Of a stretch of 64,000 bases of DNA, positions 25,264 through 33,521 are shown one piece after another. Positions within the stretch are counted from its first letter, which is position 1, and each line of letters opens with the position of its first letter. The notes under the pieces were generated by a model. That model saw nothing but the letters and a program-made list of their open reading frames with translations, was not told where the DNA came from and did not search any database. The translations under genes and the position numbers were made by a program. The stretch comes from Amycolatopsis acidiphila (GTDB lineage Bacteria > Actinomycetota > Actinomycetes > Mycobacteriales > Pseudonocardiaceae), in the NCBI RefSeq assembly GCF_021391495.1, contig NZ_CP090063.1:2666001-2730000 (forward strand), read 5' to 3'.

Positions 25264-26613
25264 CTATTTGAGCGCCGCCTGGGCCGCCTGTTGCCCGGCC
25301 GCCAGCTCACTGGACAGTTCCTGGTCGTTCCATCGCCCGTTGACGGCCAGGCTGCTGCCGACCTTGTTGATCGTGGTGCTCAAACCGGCCTGCAGCTGTG
25401 CCCATGCCGAGGTGAACTCGGTGGCCTCCTGGCTGGCCGCGACATCCAGGAAGGGCTTGGCGTCCGGTTGTGCCTTCGCCAGCATTTCGATGCCGGCCTT
25501 GGTGCTCGGTGTCCAGCCCAGCGACTGATACTGCTTCAGCACCACGGCATCACTGTTGCTCGCCTTGGCCAGCGCGAGCGCGAGCGACTTCTTGTTCTCG
25601 GCGTACTTGAACACCGCCCAGAACTGTCCGGACACGATGCTCAGGGCCGGGGTGCCGCCGGCGGGCCGGCCGGCCATGCCAAACGGGACACTGGGCAGCG
25701 GCGCGAACGCGATGTCGTTCGCCACCGGGCTGCTCTGGGCCGCGGTGAGGGTGCTGCGGGTGGCGATGGGCAGCATCGCCACCTTGCCGGCGGTGAACGC
25801 CGAGAGCATCTGCGCGTTGTTCCAGGTCAGCGACTCCGGCGGCACGATGTGGTACTGGTACAGCTGGGAGAAGTAGAAGCCGATCGCCGTCTTCACCTGG
25901 TCGCTGTCGAGCTGTGCTTCCTTACCGTCGCGGGAAAGCAGGCTGCCACCGAGCTGATGGGTGTACGACCAGACGAACTTCCACGGGTCGAGGGTGTCCG
26001 CGGGGTCGAACCCCGCGCCGTACACACCGGGGCTCGCGGCCTGGATCTTCTGGGCGTCTTCGATCCATTCGTTCCAGGTCCTCGGCGGTCCGGTGATCCC
26101 GGCCTTGGCGAACATCGCTTTGTTGTAGGCCACCATGTACGGAACGCTGAACGAGGGCACGCCGATGTCCTCGGTCGGGCTCGGGCCGGAAACGCTCAGG
26201 GTGGAGGGGTTCCAGGAGTCCCGGCCGCCCACCTGATCCCAGTCCTGCTGGGAAAGCGTGAGGAAACCCTGGGTGCCGTACAACGTGCCGCCGAGCGCAC
26301 TGCCGTAGCCGATGACGTCCGGACCGGATCCGGAAACCAGGGACGTCTGGACGATGCTGTTCTCCTGGGCCCCGCCGTTGTAGTACTGGAAGTTCACGGT
26401 GGCGCCGGTTTCCTTGTGGAACTCCTCAGCCAGCGCTTGGTAGTACTGGTCGTACTGCTCCTTCTGGCCCGCGCCGGCCGCCGCCACCAGTGCGGTGATG
26501 GTCTGGCCCCCCGAGTCGTCCGAGCCGGCGCCGAACCCGGAACATGCGGCGAGCAGCGTGCCCACCAGGCCCGCGGATAGTCCGGCCAGTAACCGATTCC
26601 TGTAGCGGCGCAC
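25264..26613 (-). CDS. Extracellular sugar-binding lipoprotein, locus D
   Basis: A 449-aa family-1 solute-binding protein. Signal peptide with lipobox LLAAC, lipidated Cys24. Body motifs: FHKETGATVNFQYYNGGAQE, PSFSVPYMVAYNKAMFAKAG, FTAGKVAMLPIATRSTLTAA. The start is GTG 26613 after AGAGGGGG; earlier in-frame readings lie in the leader. It heads the operon binding protein, MalF, MalG and the 600-aa protein. The promoter and LacI operator are about 150-200 bp upstream. Confidence 0.9.
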   Translation of the reverse strand: MRRYRNRLLAGLSAGLVGTLLAACSGFGAGSDDSGGQTITALVAAAGAGQKEQYDQYYQALAEEFHKETGATVNFQYYNGGAQENSIVQTSLVSGSGPDVIGYGSALGGTLYGTQGFLTLSQQDWDQVGGRDSWNPSTLSVSGPSPTEDIGVPSFSVPYMVAYNKAMFAKAGITGPPRTWNEWIEDAQKIQAASPGVYGAGFDPADTLDPWKFVWSYTHQLGGSLLSRDGKEAQLDSDQVKTAIGFYFSQLYQYHIVPPESLTWNNAQMLSAFTAGKVAMLPIATRSTLTAAQSSPVANDIAFAPLPSVPFGMAGRPAGGTPALSIVSGQFWAVFKYAENKKSLALALAKASNSDAVVLKQYQSLGWTPSTKAGIEMLAKAQPDAKPFLDVAASQEATEFTSAWAQLQAGLSTTINKVGSSLAVNGRWNDQELSSELAAGQQAAQAALK

Positions 26614-26764
26614 GAGGCCCCCTCTGAGGTCGGGTCCATCGACAGTGTCGATCTGGAACACCCCGACGGGACGGGCCCTTGGAACCTCGTCGTCGAGGTG
26701 CTGATTGCGTTCGCGCCTTCCTGCGACCTGCGCCCGGCCTGACAGGCGCACCGGTAGCGCGGGA

Positions 26765-26809
26765 TGGAAAGCGCTTACCAAGTATCTGGTCCGCTCTGGA
26801 TCATGTCAA
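26765..26809 (-). promoter_or_regulatory. Promoter P1 with LacI operator O1 (locus D transporter operon)
   Basis: On the minus strand: -35 TTGACA (26809-26804), 17-bp spacer, -10 GATACT (26786-26781), then operator TGGTAAGCGCTTTCCA (26780-26765) at the start point. The operator is a LacI/CcpA-type palindrome with core AAGCGCTT. This is one of the best promoter-operator arrangements in the window. The 5' leader to the start codon at 26613 is about 150 nt and holds a small palindrome ATCGACA-G-TGTCGAT at 26638-26652. Confidence 0.8.
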
Positions 26810-26864
26810 GTGCTGTACCGGCCTGAACGGGATCATTCGTCCGAGAAACGCGGATAAGAGCGTA

Positions 26865-26877
26865 GTAAACGCTTTCC
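26865..26877. promoter_or_regulatory. Upstream LacI operator O2
   Basis: GTAAACGCTTTCC, one base different from the AAGCGCTT core, about 98 bp from the centre of O1 and upstream of the -35. Two sites flanking a promoter could be bridged by a tetramer. It also lies 45 bp after the end of the alpha-xylosidase gene. Confidence 0.6.
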
Positions 26878-26921
26878 AAGATAGCGCTGCGCAGCGAGAA
26901 TTTCCCGCAGCGGGACCGGCG

Positions 26922-29207
26922 TCAACGCGGCCAGTCGGAGCCGATCGTCACCAGGCCGTCGTGCGGAGCCAGCAGTAGCCGGCGCAGGTCGGGGCCGACG
27001 AGCGCGACCTGCCATGATCGGTCCGCAGGACCTCGCACGTCGAGCCGCCCCTCGGTGCGCCTGACCTGGAAGACGCTGGGCCGCGCGGAGGAACCGGATG
27101 GCACGGTCACCGTCGTGTCGGCCACGTCGCCGGGTGTGAAAACCTCGAGTGTGACGCCGTCGCGATAGTCGTAGTCGGGACGGTCTTCGCGCGAACCGAG
27201 GGGGACGAGCGCGCCTGGCCGGACGAGCAGCGGCAGGCTGAGGAAGTCGTGTTGTTCGGTGACCCAGCAAGGCCCCTGCACCCGTCTGCCGGTGAGCAGA
27301 TGTGCCCATTCCCCTTGCGGCACATAGTAGGTGACCTCGCCGCAGTCGGTGAAGACCGGCGCGACGAGCAAGTCGGGACCCAGCATGTACTGGTTGTCGA
27401 GATGTCGGCAGTTCCGGTCGTCGGGGAACTCGAGGGCCATCGCGCGCATCATCGGCAGACCCTCTTCGTGCGCCTGCTCGGCAACGCCGTACAGGTAAGG
27501 CATCAACCGCATCTTCAGCCGGGTGAAGTGGCGCACCACGTCCGCGGCTTCCTCGCCGAATTCCCACGGCACCCGGTAACTGATGCTGCCGTGCAACCGG
27601 CTGTGCGAAGAAAGCAGGCCGAAGGCGGCCCACCTCTTGAACAACCCGGGCGTGGGGTTTCCCTCGAAACCGCCGATGTCGTGGCTCCAGAAACCGAAAC
27701 CCGACATGCCGAGCGACAACCCGGCCCGCAGGCTCTCCGCCATCGACACGTAGGTCGGCTCCGGGTCCCCTCCCCAATGCACCGGAAACCGCTGACCGCC
27801 GGCCGTCGCCGACCTGGCGAACACCACGGCCTCTCCGGCTCCGTGGTGTTCCGTGAGAACGTTGAACACGGTCTGGTTGTACAGATAGCTGTAGTAGTTG
27901 TGCATGGCGCTGGGATCCGAGCCGTCGTGATAGACGACGTCGGTCGGAATGCGCTCCCCGAAGTCGGTTTTGAAGCAGTCGACCCCCATCGACAGCAGAA
28001 CGCGTAACTTGTCCGCGAACCACTCGCGGGCCGCCGGGTTCGTGAAGTCCACGATGCCCATCCCGGCCTGCCAGGTGTCCCATTGCCAGACGTCGCCGTT
28101 GGGCCTGTTGAGCAGATATCCGAGATCTTGGGCCTCTCGGAACAAGGCGGACTGCTGGGCGATGTAGGGATTGATCCACACTGAGACGCGCAGCCCCCGG
28201 TCCTTGAGCCGCTTCAGCATCCCCGCCGGGTCGGGGAACGCGCGGTGATCCCATTCGAAGTCGCACCAATGGAACTCCCGCATCCAGAACGAGTCGAAGT
28301 GGAACACGCTCAGCGGTAGCTCCCGACGCTCCATTTCGGACACGAAGGAGGTCACGGTCGCCTCGTCGTAGGAGGTCACGAAGGAGGTGCTCAGCCACAG
28401 GCCGAAAGACCAGGCAGGCGGCAGGGCGGGGCGCCCTGTGAGGGCGGTGTACCGCCGCAAGATCTCCTTGGGTGTGTCGCCCGCGATCACGAAGTACTCG
28501 AGCTCCTGGCCGGGCACGCTGAACTGGACCTGCGAGACGAATTCGGAACAGACCTCGAACGAGACTCGGTCCGTCGAGTTGACGAAGACCCCGTATCCCT
28601 GGTCGGTCCAGTAGAACGGCACGCTCTTGTAGGCGTGCTCGCTGCTCGGGCCGCCGTCGTCGTTCCAGGTGTCGACGCTCTGCCCGTTCTTCACGAGGGC
28701 GGTGGATCGTTCGCCGAGCCCGTACACGCAGGCGCCGACGTCGAGGGCGAGCCGCTCGTGGACGAACTGCTCACCCGCGTCCGTCTGCACGATTCCGGTC
28801 GACCGGCGACCGCTGCCGGTCAGCCGCCGTTGACCGGACCAGAACGAAAGATCCCAGGTGCCGGTGGTGGCGATGCGAACGGAGAGATCGTGCGACGTCA
28901 TGATCGCCGCATCGTCCGCGACCCCGACGGAGACCGCGGCATCGTCCTGGCAGTGCAGTTCGAAGGCCGGTCGCCGGGCGGCGCCGCCCGTGTGGTGGGC
29001 GGCCCGGACGCCGATCACGCCGTCCATCGGCGACCAGAACGTGAAGGTGATGACGGGATTGTTGAGCGAGTGGCGCCGGTTCTCGATCGCCCTGGTCGGG
29101 GCGTAGACCGTCAGCCCGCGGGCCGACGGAACCACCTCGTGCGCGGAATGGGGGTGGAGTGCCCGGACGCCGTCCCGCATACGCCAGAAACCGCTGGTGA
29201 ACTTCAC
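26922..29207 (-). CDS. yicI: Alpha-xylosidase, glycoside hydrolase family 31 (YicI-type)
   Basis: A 761-aa cytoplasmic enzyme that removes alpha-linked xylose, e.g. from isoprimeverose and xyloglucan oligosaccharides. It is close to E. coli YicI along its length. The nucleophile is Asp415 in CFKTDFGERIPTD, where KTDFGE is the alpha-xylosidase signature that separates this group from alpha-glucosidases; the acid/base is Asp481 in FPVHWGGD. Other shared blocks are SGFGFWSHDIGGFEGNP, GLLSSHSRLHGS and RLMPYLYGVAEQA. GTG 29207 follows GGGAGGGAAGGC. It is the third gene of the P2 operon, after the isomerase and Gfo/Idh genes. Confidence 0.92.
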   Translation of the reverse strand: MKFTSGFWRMRDGVRALHPHSAHEVVPSARGLTVYAPTRAIENRRHSLNNPVITFTFWSPMDGVIGVRAAHHTGGAARRPAFELHCQDDAAVSVGVADDAAIMTSHDLSVRIATTGTWDLSFWSGQRRLTGSGRRSTGIVQTDAGEQFVHERLALDVGACVYGLGERSTALVKNGQSVDTWNDDGGPSSEHAYKSVPFYWTDQGYGVFVNSTDRVSFEVCSEFVSQVQFSVPGQELEYFVIAGDTPKEILRRYTALTGRPALPPAWSFGLWLSTSFVTSYDEATVTSFVSEMERRELPLSVFHFDSFWMREFHWCDFEWDHRAFPDPAGMLKRLKDRGLRVSVWINPYIAQQSALFREAQDLGYLLNRPNGDVWQWDTWQAGMGIVDFTNPAAREWFADKLRVLLSMGVDCFKTDFGERIPTDVVYHDGSDPSAMHNYYSYLYNQTVFNVLTEHHGAGEAVVFARSATAGGQRFPVHWGGDPEPTYVSMAESLRAGLSLGMSGFGFWSHDIGGFEGNPTPGLFKRWAAFGLLSSHSRLHGSISYRVPWEFGEEAADVVRHFTRLKMRLMPYLYGVAEQAHEEGLPMMRAMALEFPDDRNCRHLDNQYMLGPDLLVAPVFTDCGEVTYYVPQGEWAHLLTGRRVQGPCWVTEQHDFLSLPLLVRPGALVPLGSREDRPDYDYRDGVTLEVFTPGDVADTTVTVPSGSSARPSVFQVRRTEGRLDVRGPADRSWQVALVGPDLRRLLLAPHDGLVTIGSDWPR

Positions 29208-29243
29208 GCCTTCCCTCCCTGCTCAACGCCGCGCGGTCGTGGC

Positions 29244-30296
29244 TCAGGTGAGGGCTTCGCCGACCGCGTCGCGGCGATAGTCGGAGATCCGCACCGGCTT
29301 CCCGGCACGTGCCGAGTCGTAGATCGCCATCGCGATCTCCACCGGACGCCGGGCCTGCTCACCGCGCGCCAGCGTGGCCGACTCGTACCCCGCTTCCGTG
29401 AGTGCTCCCGCGATGTCGTCGAAGACATTGAGCGGTTTGCCGTCGAACCGGCCCAGGCTGCCCTGGTCGAACTTCTCCATGGTCAGCACATCGTCGAGGA
29501 GAGACAGGCTCCCTCGGTCGCCGTTGACCTCGGCGCGCGTGGTGAAGCCGCCGCCGTAGATGTCGTCCATCCCGCTGGTGGTGCGGAACGTCGAGGTGGC
29601 CACCAGGACCGCCATGGCGCCGGATCGCAGCGTGAGCGCGGCGACCGCGGTGTCTTCCACCGGGATGTCATGGGCGTAGGTGCCGGTGACCGCATGCACG
29701 GACTCCACCTCGCCCATGCACCAGGTGAGTTTGTCGATCGCGTGGATCGCCTGGTTCATCACCACGCCACCACCGTTGAGCTCCCAGGTCTGGCGCCAGG
29801 CGCCGTCGGAGCGGTAGTACTCGTCCGGACGGAAGCACTTGAACCCGAACTCGCCCAGGATCAGCCTGCCGAGGACGCCGCTGTCGATGGCGTTCTTCAG
29901 CCGCCAGTTGTCCTCGTAGTAACGAAGGTAGAACTCGCCGAAGAGTTCGACCCCCGCGTCGGCGCAGGTGTCCGCGATGGCGTCGGAACGGGCCAGGTTC
30001 ACCTCCATCGGCTTGGTCAGCAGGACGTGCTTGCCGGCGTTCGCGACCGCGGCCGCGAGGTCGAGATGCAACCCGCTGGGGGTGTAGATACCGACGACGT
30101 CGACATCGTCGCGCGTGAGCGCGCCGGACACGTCGGTGAACCACGGCACGTCGTAGCGCTCGCCGTACTCACGTGCGCGTTCGGCGTTGGCGTCCACGAC
30201 GGCCGCGAGCCTGGCCGTCGGAGTCTCCGCCAGCATCTGGCATCGCGTAGCGCCGTAACCGAGTCCTACCAGGGCGAAGCCGACCGGTTCAGCCAC
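29244..30296 (-). CDS. Gfo/Idh/MocA-family oxidoreductase, locus D
   Basis: A 350-aa NAD(P)-dependent sugar dehydrogenase-type protein. FALVGLGYGATRCQML opens the Rossmann fold; the EKP-type motif appears as LLTKPMEVNLARSD, with Thr in place of Glu; GGGVVMNQAIHAIDKLTWCMG holds the family histidine. GTG 30296 overlaps the isomerase stop by 8 bp and has AGGAGGTG upstream. Pairs of Gfo/Idh protein and TIM-barrel isomerase are frequent in inositol and 3-keto-sugar pathways, so it may oxidise or reduce the xylose or glucose moiety released by the xylosidase; inference. Confidence 0.88.
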   Translation of the reverse strand: MAEPVGFALVGLGYGATRCQMLAETPTARLAAVVDANAERAREYGERYDVPWFTDVSGALTRDDVDVVGIYTPSGLHLDLAAAVANAGKHVLLTKPMEVNLARSDAIADTCADAGVELFGEFYLRYYEDNWRLKNAIDSGVLGRLILGEFGFKCFRPDEYYRSDGAWRQTWELNGGGVVMNQAIHAIDKLTWCMGEVESVHAVTGTYAHDIPVEDTAVAALTLRSGAMAVLVATSTFRTTSGMDDIYGGGFTTRAEVNGDRGSLSLLDDVLTMEKFDQGSLGRFDGKPLNVFDDIAGALTEAGYESATLARGEQARRPVEIAMAIYDSARAGKPVRISDYRRDAVGEALT

Positions 30297-31188
30297 GGTG
30301 CCGCACCTCCTGCCGGGAGCCGGCCGCGACGAGCGCCTTCAGGTTGCGGATGTCGGCGAGGGTGGCCTGCTGGAGTTCCGGCTGCTCCTCGGGTTTGCGC
30401 GGATGGTGGACGCGCTCGACGGTGAAGTACCCCTCGTAGCCGGAGGCGATCAGGGCAGGAATGATCTTGGCGTAGGGCACGTCGCCTTCGCCGACCACGG
30501 CCCTGCCGAATGTCGGCCTGGCGGGATCTTCCGGGGTCGCCGGCACGTCCTTGGTCTGCACGTCGACGATGCGGACCTGGGTCGCCTCGCGGTAGCCGTC
30601 CTCCCACGGCTGCTCGCCGGACCACCACCCGTTGCAGACGTCCCAGCACAAGGCGACCGACGGCGAATCCAGTGCTTCGATCAGCTGCCGGGCCTCCGTG
30701 GCGCGTCCTGCGTAGCTGGCGCCCTCGAGCTCGATCATCAGGGTGATCCCGGCTCGTTCCGCCATCCGCACCGACGAGCGCAGCCGTGCCACGACCGCGG
30801 GCAGGCAATCGGGGTACTGGGGGCGCCGGTGCCACTCCGGCAGCGGCTCCTGGCCCGGCAGCCATAGCGCGAAGATCCGGACGAGCGGGGCGTCGAGAAG
30901 CTCCGCCGCCCGAAGCGCCCGTTCGAGCTGCTGCTCGGCCCTGCGCTGATCGTCGTCGCTGTCCACGTAGCAGTCGCGACCGTATTGCGAACCGACTGAC
31001 GCGATCTCCAACCCGTGCGCGTCGGCCTGCCGCTTGATCACTCGCACGTCCGGGACGTCGACGTCCACGATGTTGCGACCGCCGACATTGCGCACGGCCA
31101 CGCCATCCAGGCCTTGCCCGGCGGCCAGTCCCGCAGCGGCCTCGAACTCGCTGGCCAGGTCGTCGCTGAACGCGCCGAGTTTGAACAA
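30289..31188 (-). CDS. Sugar phosphate isomerase/epimerase (TIM barrel), locus D
   Basis: A 299-aa xylose-isomerase-like TIM barrel protein. Start is taken as TTG 31188 (LFKLGAFSDDL), preceded by GAAGGGG. A longer reading from 31251 must be wrong because it would begin at the -35 box and read through operator O3. Metal-site segments: ITLMIELEGASYAG, SVALCWDVCNGWW, VRIVDVQTKDVP and GYFTVERVHHPRK (E, D, Q and E). First gene of the P2 operon with the Gfo/Idh protein and alpha-xylosidase. Confidence 0.85.
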   Translation of the reverse strand: MFKLGAFSDDLASEFEAAAGLAAGQGLDGVAVRNVGGRNIVDVDVPDVRVIKRQADAHGLEIASVGSQYGRDCYVDSDDDQRRAEQQLERALRAAELLDAPLVRIFALWLPGQEPLPEWHRRPQYPDCLPAVVARLRSSVRMAERAGITLMIELEGASYAGRATEARQLIEALDSPSVALCWDVCNGWWSGEQPWEDGYREATQVRIVDVQTKDVPATPEDPARPTFGRAVVGEGDVPYAKIIPALIASGYEGYFTVERVHHPRKPEEQPELQQATLADIRNLKALVAAGSRQEVRHRG

Positions 31189-31206
31189 GTCAGCCCCTTC
31201 GCAGTA

Positions 31207-31251
31207 GTAAGCGCTTTCTTCAAACGTCGCACAGGCGCAGACAACTGTCAA
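31207..31251 (-). promoter_or_regulatory. Promoter P2 with LacI operator O3 (isomerase, Gfo/Idh, yicI operon)
   Basis: On the minus strand: -35 TTGACA (31251-31246), weak -10 GACGTT (31228-31223) at 17 bp, then operator GAAAGCGCTTAC (31218-31207). The distance from -35 to operator core is 35 bp, against 33 bp at P1, so the two promoters share one architecture. The leader to the TTG start is short. Confidence 0.7.
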
Positions 31252-31294
31252 GCAAAGTGCTGGAACAGACGGACTATGGGGGAGCGTGTGGTGA

Positions 31295-31306
31295 GTAAGC
31301 GCTTCC
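31295..31306. promoter_or_regulatory. Upstream LacI operator O4
   Basis: GTAAGCGCTTCC with intact AAGCGCTT core, 88 bp centre to centre from O3 and upstream of the P2 -35, mirroring the O1/O2 pair. It lies 27 bp beyond the end of the LacI gene. Confidence 0.65.
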
Positions 31307-31332
31307 GGTCGGCTCGGTGAAGGTTCGCCAGG

Positions 31333-32364
31333 TCAGGACGCCGGGCCGGCGACCGAGTCCCGGACGATCAGTTCCGGCCGAATCGTGCTCACCGCGCCGG
31401 GCTCGGCCTGGTCCAAGCCGGCGGCGATCCGGCCGGCCCGCCGTCCGGCGTCGAGCAACGGAAGGCGAACTGTGGTGAGCGAGGGATAGGCGTCGAGCCC
31501 GAACGGCAGGTCGTCGAAACCGGCGACCGAGACGTCCTTCGGGACCTGCAGACCGCTTTCCCGGACAGCGGCCAGCACGCCGAGCGCGATGCTGTCGTTC
31601 GCCCCGATGATGGCGGTGGGCCGGTCGGGCAACGCCAGCAACCGTGCGGCCGCCTCCCACCCGCGTTCCCGGTCGAAGGCTCCGCCGTCGAGTGCCAGGC
31701 CCTCGTCCCAGGGCACGTCGTGCTGGGCGAGCGCCTCCCGGTGTCCCTGTAGCCGCTCTGTGGTCGTGGAGTGCCGTGGTGGACCGGTGATGTAGCCGAT
31801 GCGCCGGTGCCCCATCGCGAGCAGGTGCCGCGTGAGCGAACGCGCGCCGCCGCGGTTGTCGAAGTTCAGCGTGACGGCCCGGGCTCCTTCGATCGGCGGC
31901 CGGCCGCACAGCACGACCCGGGTTCCCGCCGACGCGGCCTGATCGATCAGCCCGGCCAGCTCTGTCAGGTAGTCCGCATCGTCCACACAACCACCGGCCA
32001 GCACGATCGCCCGGGTCCGCTGACGGAGCAGGAGCTCCACGTAGCGCAACTCCTCGACCGGCGACCCCCCGGTGTTGCAGATGACGGCCAGCAGATCCTC
32101 ACGGGATGCTTCCCCTTGGATCGCGCCCGCCAGCAGCCCGAAGAAAGGATCCGACACGTCGTTGACCACGACGCCCAGCATGTCCGACATATTGACCGCC
32201 AGCGCCCGGGCGTAGGCGTTCACGACGTAGTTGAGCTCGCTGACGGCCCGCAACACCCGCTGCCGGGTTCTGGCCGCAACCGGGTAATTCCCGTTCAGCA
32301 CCCGCGAGACCGTCGCCGAGGACACTCCGGCACGCTTCGCGACATCCGCGAGCGTCACCGCCAC
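31333..32364 (-). CDS. LacI-family transcriptional regulator of locus D
   Basis: A 343-aa repressor. HTH VTLADVAKRAGVSSATVSRVLNG at the N-terminus, hinge around YARALAVNMSDMLGVVV, then a periplasmic-binding-type effector domain (VNDVSDPFFGLLAGAIQG, GANDSIALGVLAAVRESG, VAGFDDLPFGLDAYPSLTTV). GTG 32364 follows GGGAGG. Its position beside the P2 operon and the presence of LacI-type palindromes at 26765, 26865, 31207, 31295 and before its own gene make it the likely regulator of locus D and of itself. The effector is probably a xylose-containing sugar. Confidence 0.92.
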   Translation of the reverse strand: MAVTLADVAKRAGVSSATVSRVLNGNYPVAARTRQRVLRAVSELNYVVNAYARALAVNMSDMLGVVVNDVSDPFFGLLAGAIQGEASREDLLAVICNTGGSPVEELRYVELLLRQRTRAIVLAGGCVDDADYLTELAGLIDQAASAGTRVVLCGRPPIEGARAVTLNFDNRGGARSLTRHLLAMGHRRIGYITGPPRHSTTTERLQGHREALAQHDVPWDEGLALDGGAFDRERGWEAAARLLALPDRPTAIIGANDSIALGVLAAVRESGLQVPKDVSVAGFDDLPFGLDAYPSLTTVRLPLLDAGRRAGRIAAGLDQAEPGAVSTIRPELIVRDSVAGPAS

Positions 32365-32389
32365 ACGAGCCTCCCAGCAGCCGATAACA

Positions 32390-32401
32390 GTAAGCGCATT
32401 C
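32390..32401. promoter_or_regulatory. Degenerate LacI operator O5 before the locus D regulator gene
   Basis: GTAAGCGCATTC, 26 bp upstream of the LacI start codon. One core base differs from O1. It suggests weak autoregulation. Confidence 0.5.
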
Positions 32402-32808
32402 TACGGGAACGGCAGCACGAACAGGGAGGTGGCACGACTGCCTGCGCCCGCATGGCTCGGTCAGCCACCCGCCGCGGAGCGCGAGCGCGCCGACGGCGGC
32501 CACGGCGGCAACGACCAGGCCTGAGTGGATCGGTCCAGCCGAACGCGTCCTGGAACAGGAGCTAGGCACCCTCGCCCGGCGGGGTGAGGACGTCCCGGGC
32601 GTGGTGGTCGGTCCCGGCCCGGCCGGCCTACCGACCGATATTGGGCAAGCCTGAGCCAAGTGGTGTGCCGGCCGCTGTTCAGTCGGAGCCGCCTGGTCCA
32701 TCTCGCTCGGCGGTTGGGTCGAGTTGCGGCAGGAACGGCTGGTTCCGAACCCGCGGCCAAGGGTGGCGTGCCGTCATGGGGCACGGTGCGCCCTGGAATC
32801 ATGGAGGC
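32402..32808. other. Gap between loci D and E with a possible transporter relic
   Basis: No intact gene is seen. On the minus strand, about 32463-32535, the reading HSGLVVAAVAAVGALALRGG looks like the last membrane helix of a drug:H+ antiporter-type MFS protein, but it has no continuous frame around it. The rest holds nothing I can name apart from the upstream region of the TetR gene. Confidence 0.3.
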
Positions 32809-33417
32809 ATGGCTTCCAAGGTGCCGATCGACCAGCCCGAGGCGAAGACCACGGTGAACCCCGCGGCCGTTCGCGAGGCCGCGCTGACGTTGTTCGCGGA
32901 GCGCGGCTATCACGGCACGGCGCTCAGCCAGATCGCCGGCGTACTCGGCATCCGCACGCCGAGCCTGTACAACCACATGCGCGCCAAGCAGGATCTCCTG
33001 CGCGACATCGTTTCCGAGACCACCGAGCAGGTGTGGGCCGACTACGAGCAGGCGGTCGAGGGAGTGGACGACGTCGTCGAACGGCTGCGGCGCGCGGCCC
33101 GGGTCTACGCCCTGCGGCACGCGACCCATCGGCGGGAAGCGCTGATCGTCAACCGGGACATCGCCAGCGTCGAGGAGCCTGCCCGCTCCCGGGTGCTGGA
33201 GCTGCGCCGCCGTCATGCGCAGGCCATCAAGGGCCTGATCGACGAGGGCGTGCGGGAGGGCCGGTTCGACGAACCCGAGTCGACGCTGGCCGCGTTCGGG
33301 ATCCTGGAGATGTGCGTCAGCATCGCGCGCTGGTTCCGGGAGGACGGCCCGCAGTCCGCGGAGACGGTCGCCGACACCTACAGCACCTACGCGCTTCGCG
33401 TGGCCGGGCTCGGCTGA
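32809..33417 (+). CDS. TetR/AcrR-family regulator of locus E
   Basis: A 202-aa repressor. N-terminal HTH: REAALTLFAERGYHGTALSQIAGVLGIRTPSLYNHMRAKQDLL region at about residues 20-65; the C-terminal ligand domain is typical of acyl-CoA-responsive members (helical, with RRRHAQAIKGLIDEGVREGRF). The start is uncertain: ATG 32809 has GGAGG only 1 bp before it, and an in-frame ATG at 32776 or a later GTG are alternatives. It lies directly upstream of the acyl-CoA ligase and the operators at 33460 and 35116, its probable targets. Confidence 0.85.
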   Translation: MASKVPIDQPEAKTTVNPAAVREAALTLFAERGYHGTALSQIAGVLGIRTPSLYNHMRAKQDLLRDIVSETTEQVWADYEQAVEGVDDVVERLRRAARVYALRHATHRREALIVNRDIASVEEPARSRVLELRRRHAQAIKGLIDEGVREGRFDEPESTLAAFGILEMCVSIARWFREDGPQSAETVADTYSTYALRVAGLG

Positions 33418-33433
33418 GTTCGTTGCTTGCCCC

Positions 33434-33475
33434 TTGTCAGCCGGCTCACTAGACTCGACACTAACTATCATTAGT
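33434..33475 (+). promoter_or_regulatory. Promoter and TetR-type operator of the acyl-CoA ligase gene
   Basis: -35-like TTGTCA (33434-33439), 17 bp, weak -10 GACACT (33457-33462), overlapped by operator ACTAACTATCATTAGT (33460-33475), whose arms extend as TAACTA/TAGTTA. It shares the consensus ACTAACNNTNATTAGT with 35116-35131. Confidence 0.65.
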
Positions 33476-33521
33476 TAATACGGTGGCTCATCATGTGGCC
33501 AGCGAGCACCCAGGAGTGTCG

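Noticed and set aside
26885..26896. CGCTGCGCAGCG, a perfect 12-bp palindrome after yicI
   Set aside because: Short GC palindromes are expected by chance at this composition; no second copy and too short for a terminator call.
31188..31251. ATG start at 31251 for the locus D isomerase
   Set aside because: It coincides with the -35 box and would translate the LacI operator; no ribosome site. TTG at 31188 with GAAGGGG is better.
32463..32535. Minus-strand helix-like reading HSGLVVAAVAAVGALALRGG as a transporter gene
   Set aside because: Only one hydrophobic stretch with no continuous frame or start; recorded as a possible relic only.
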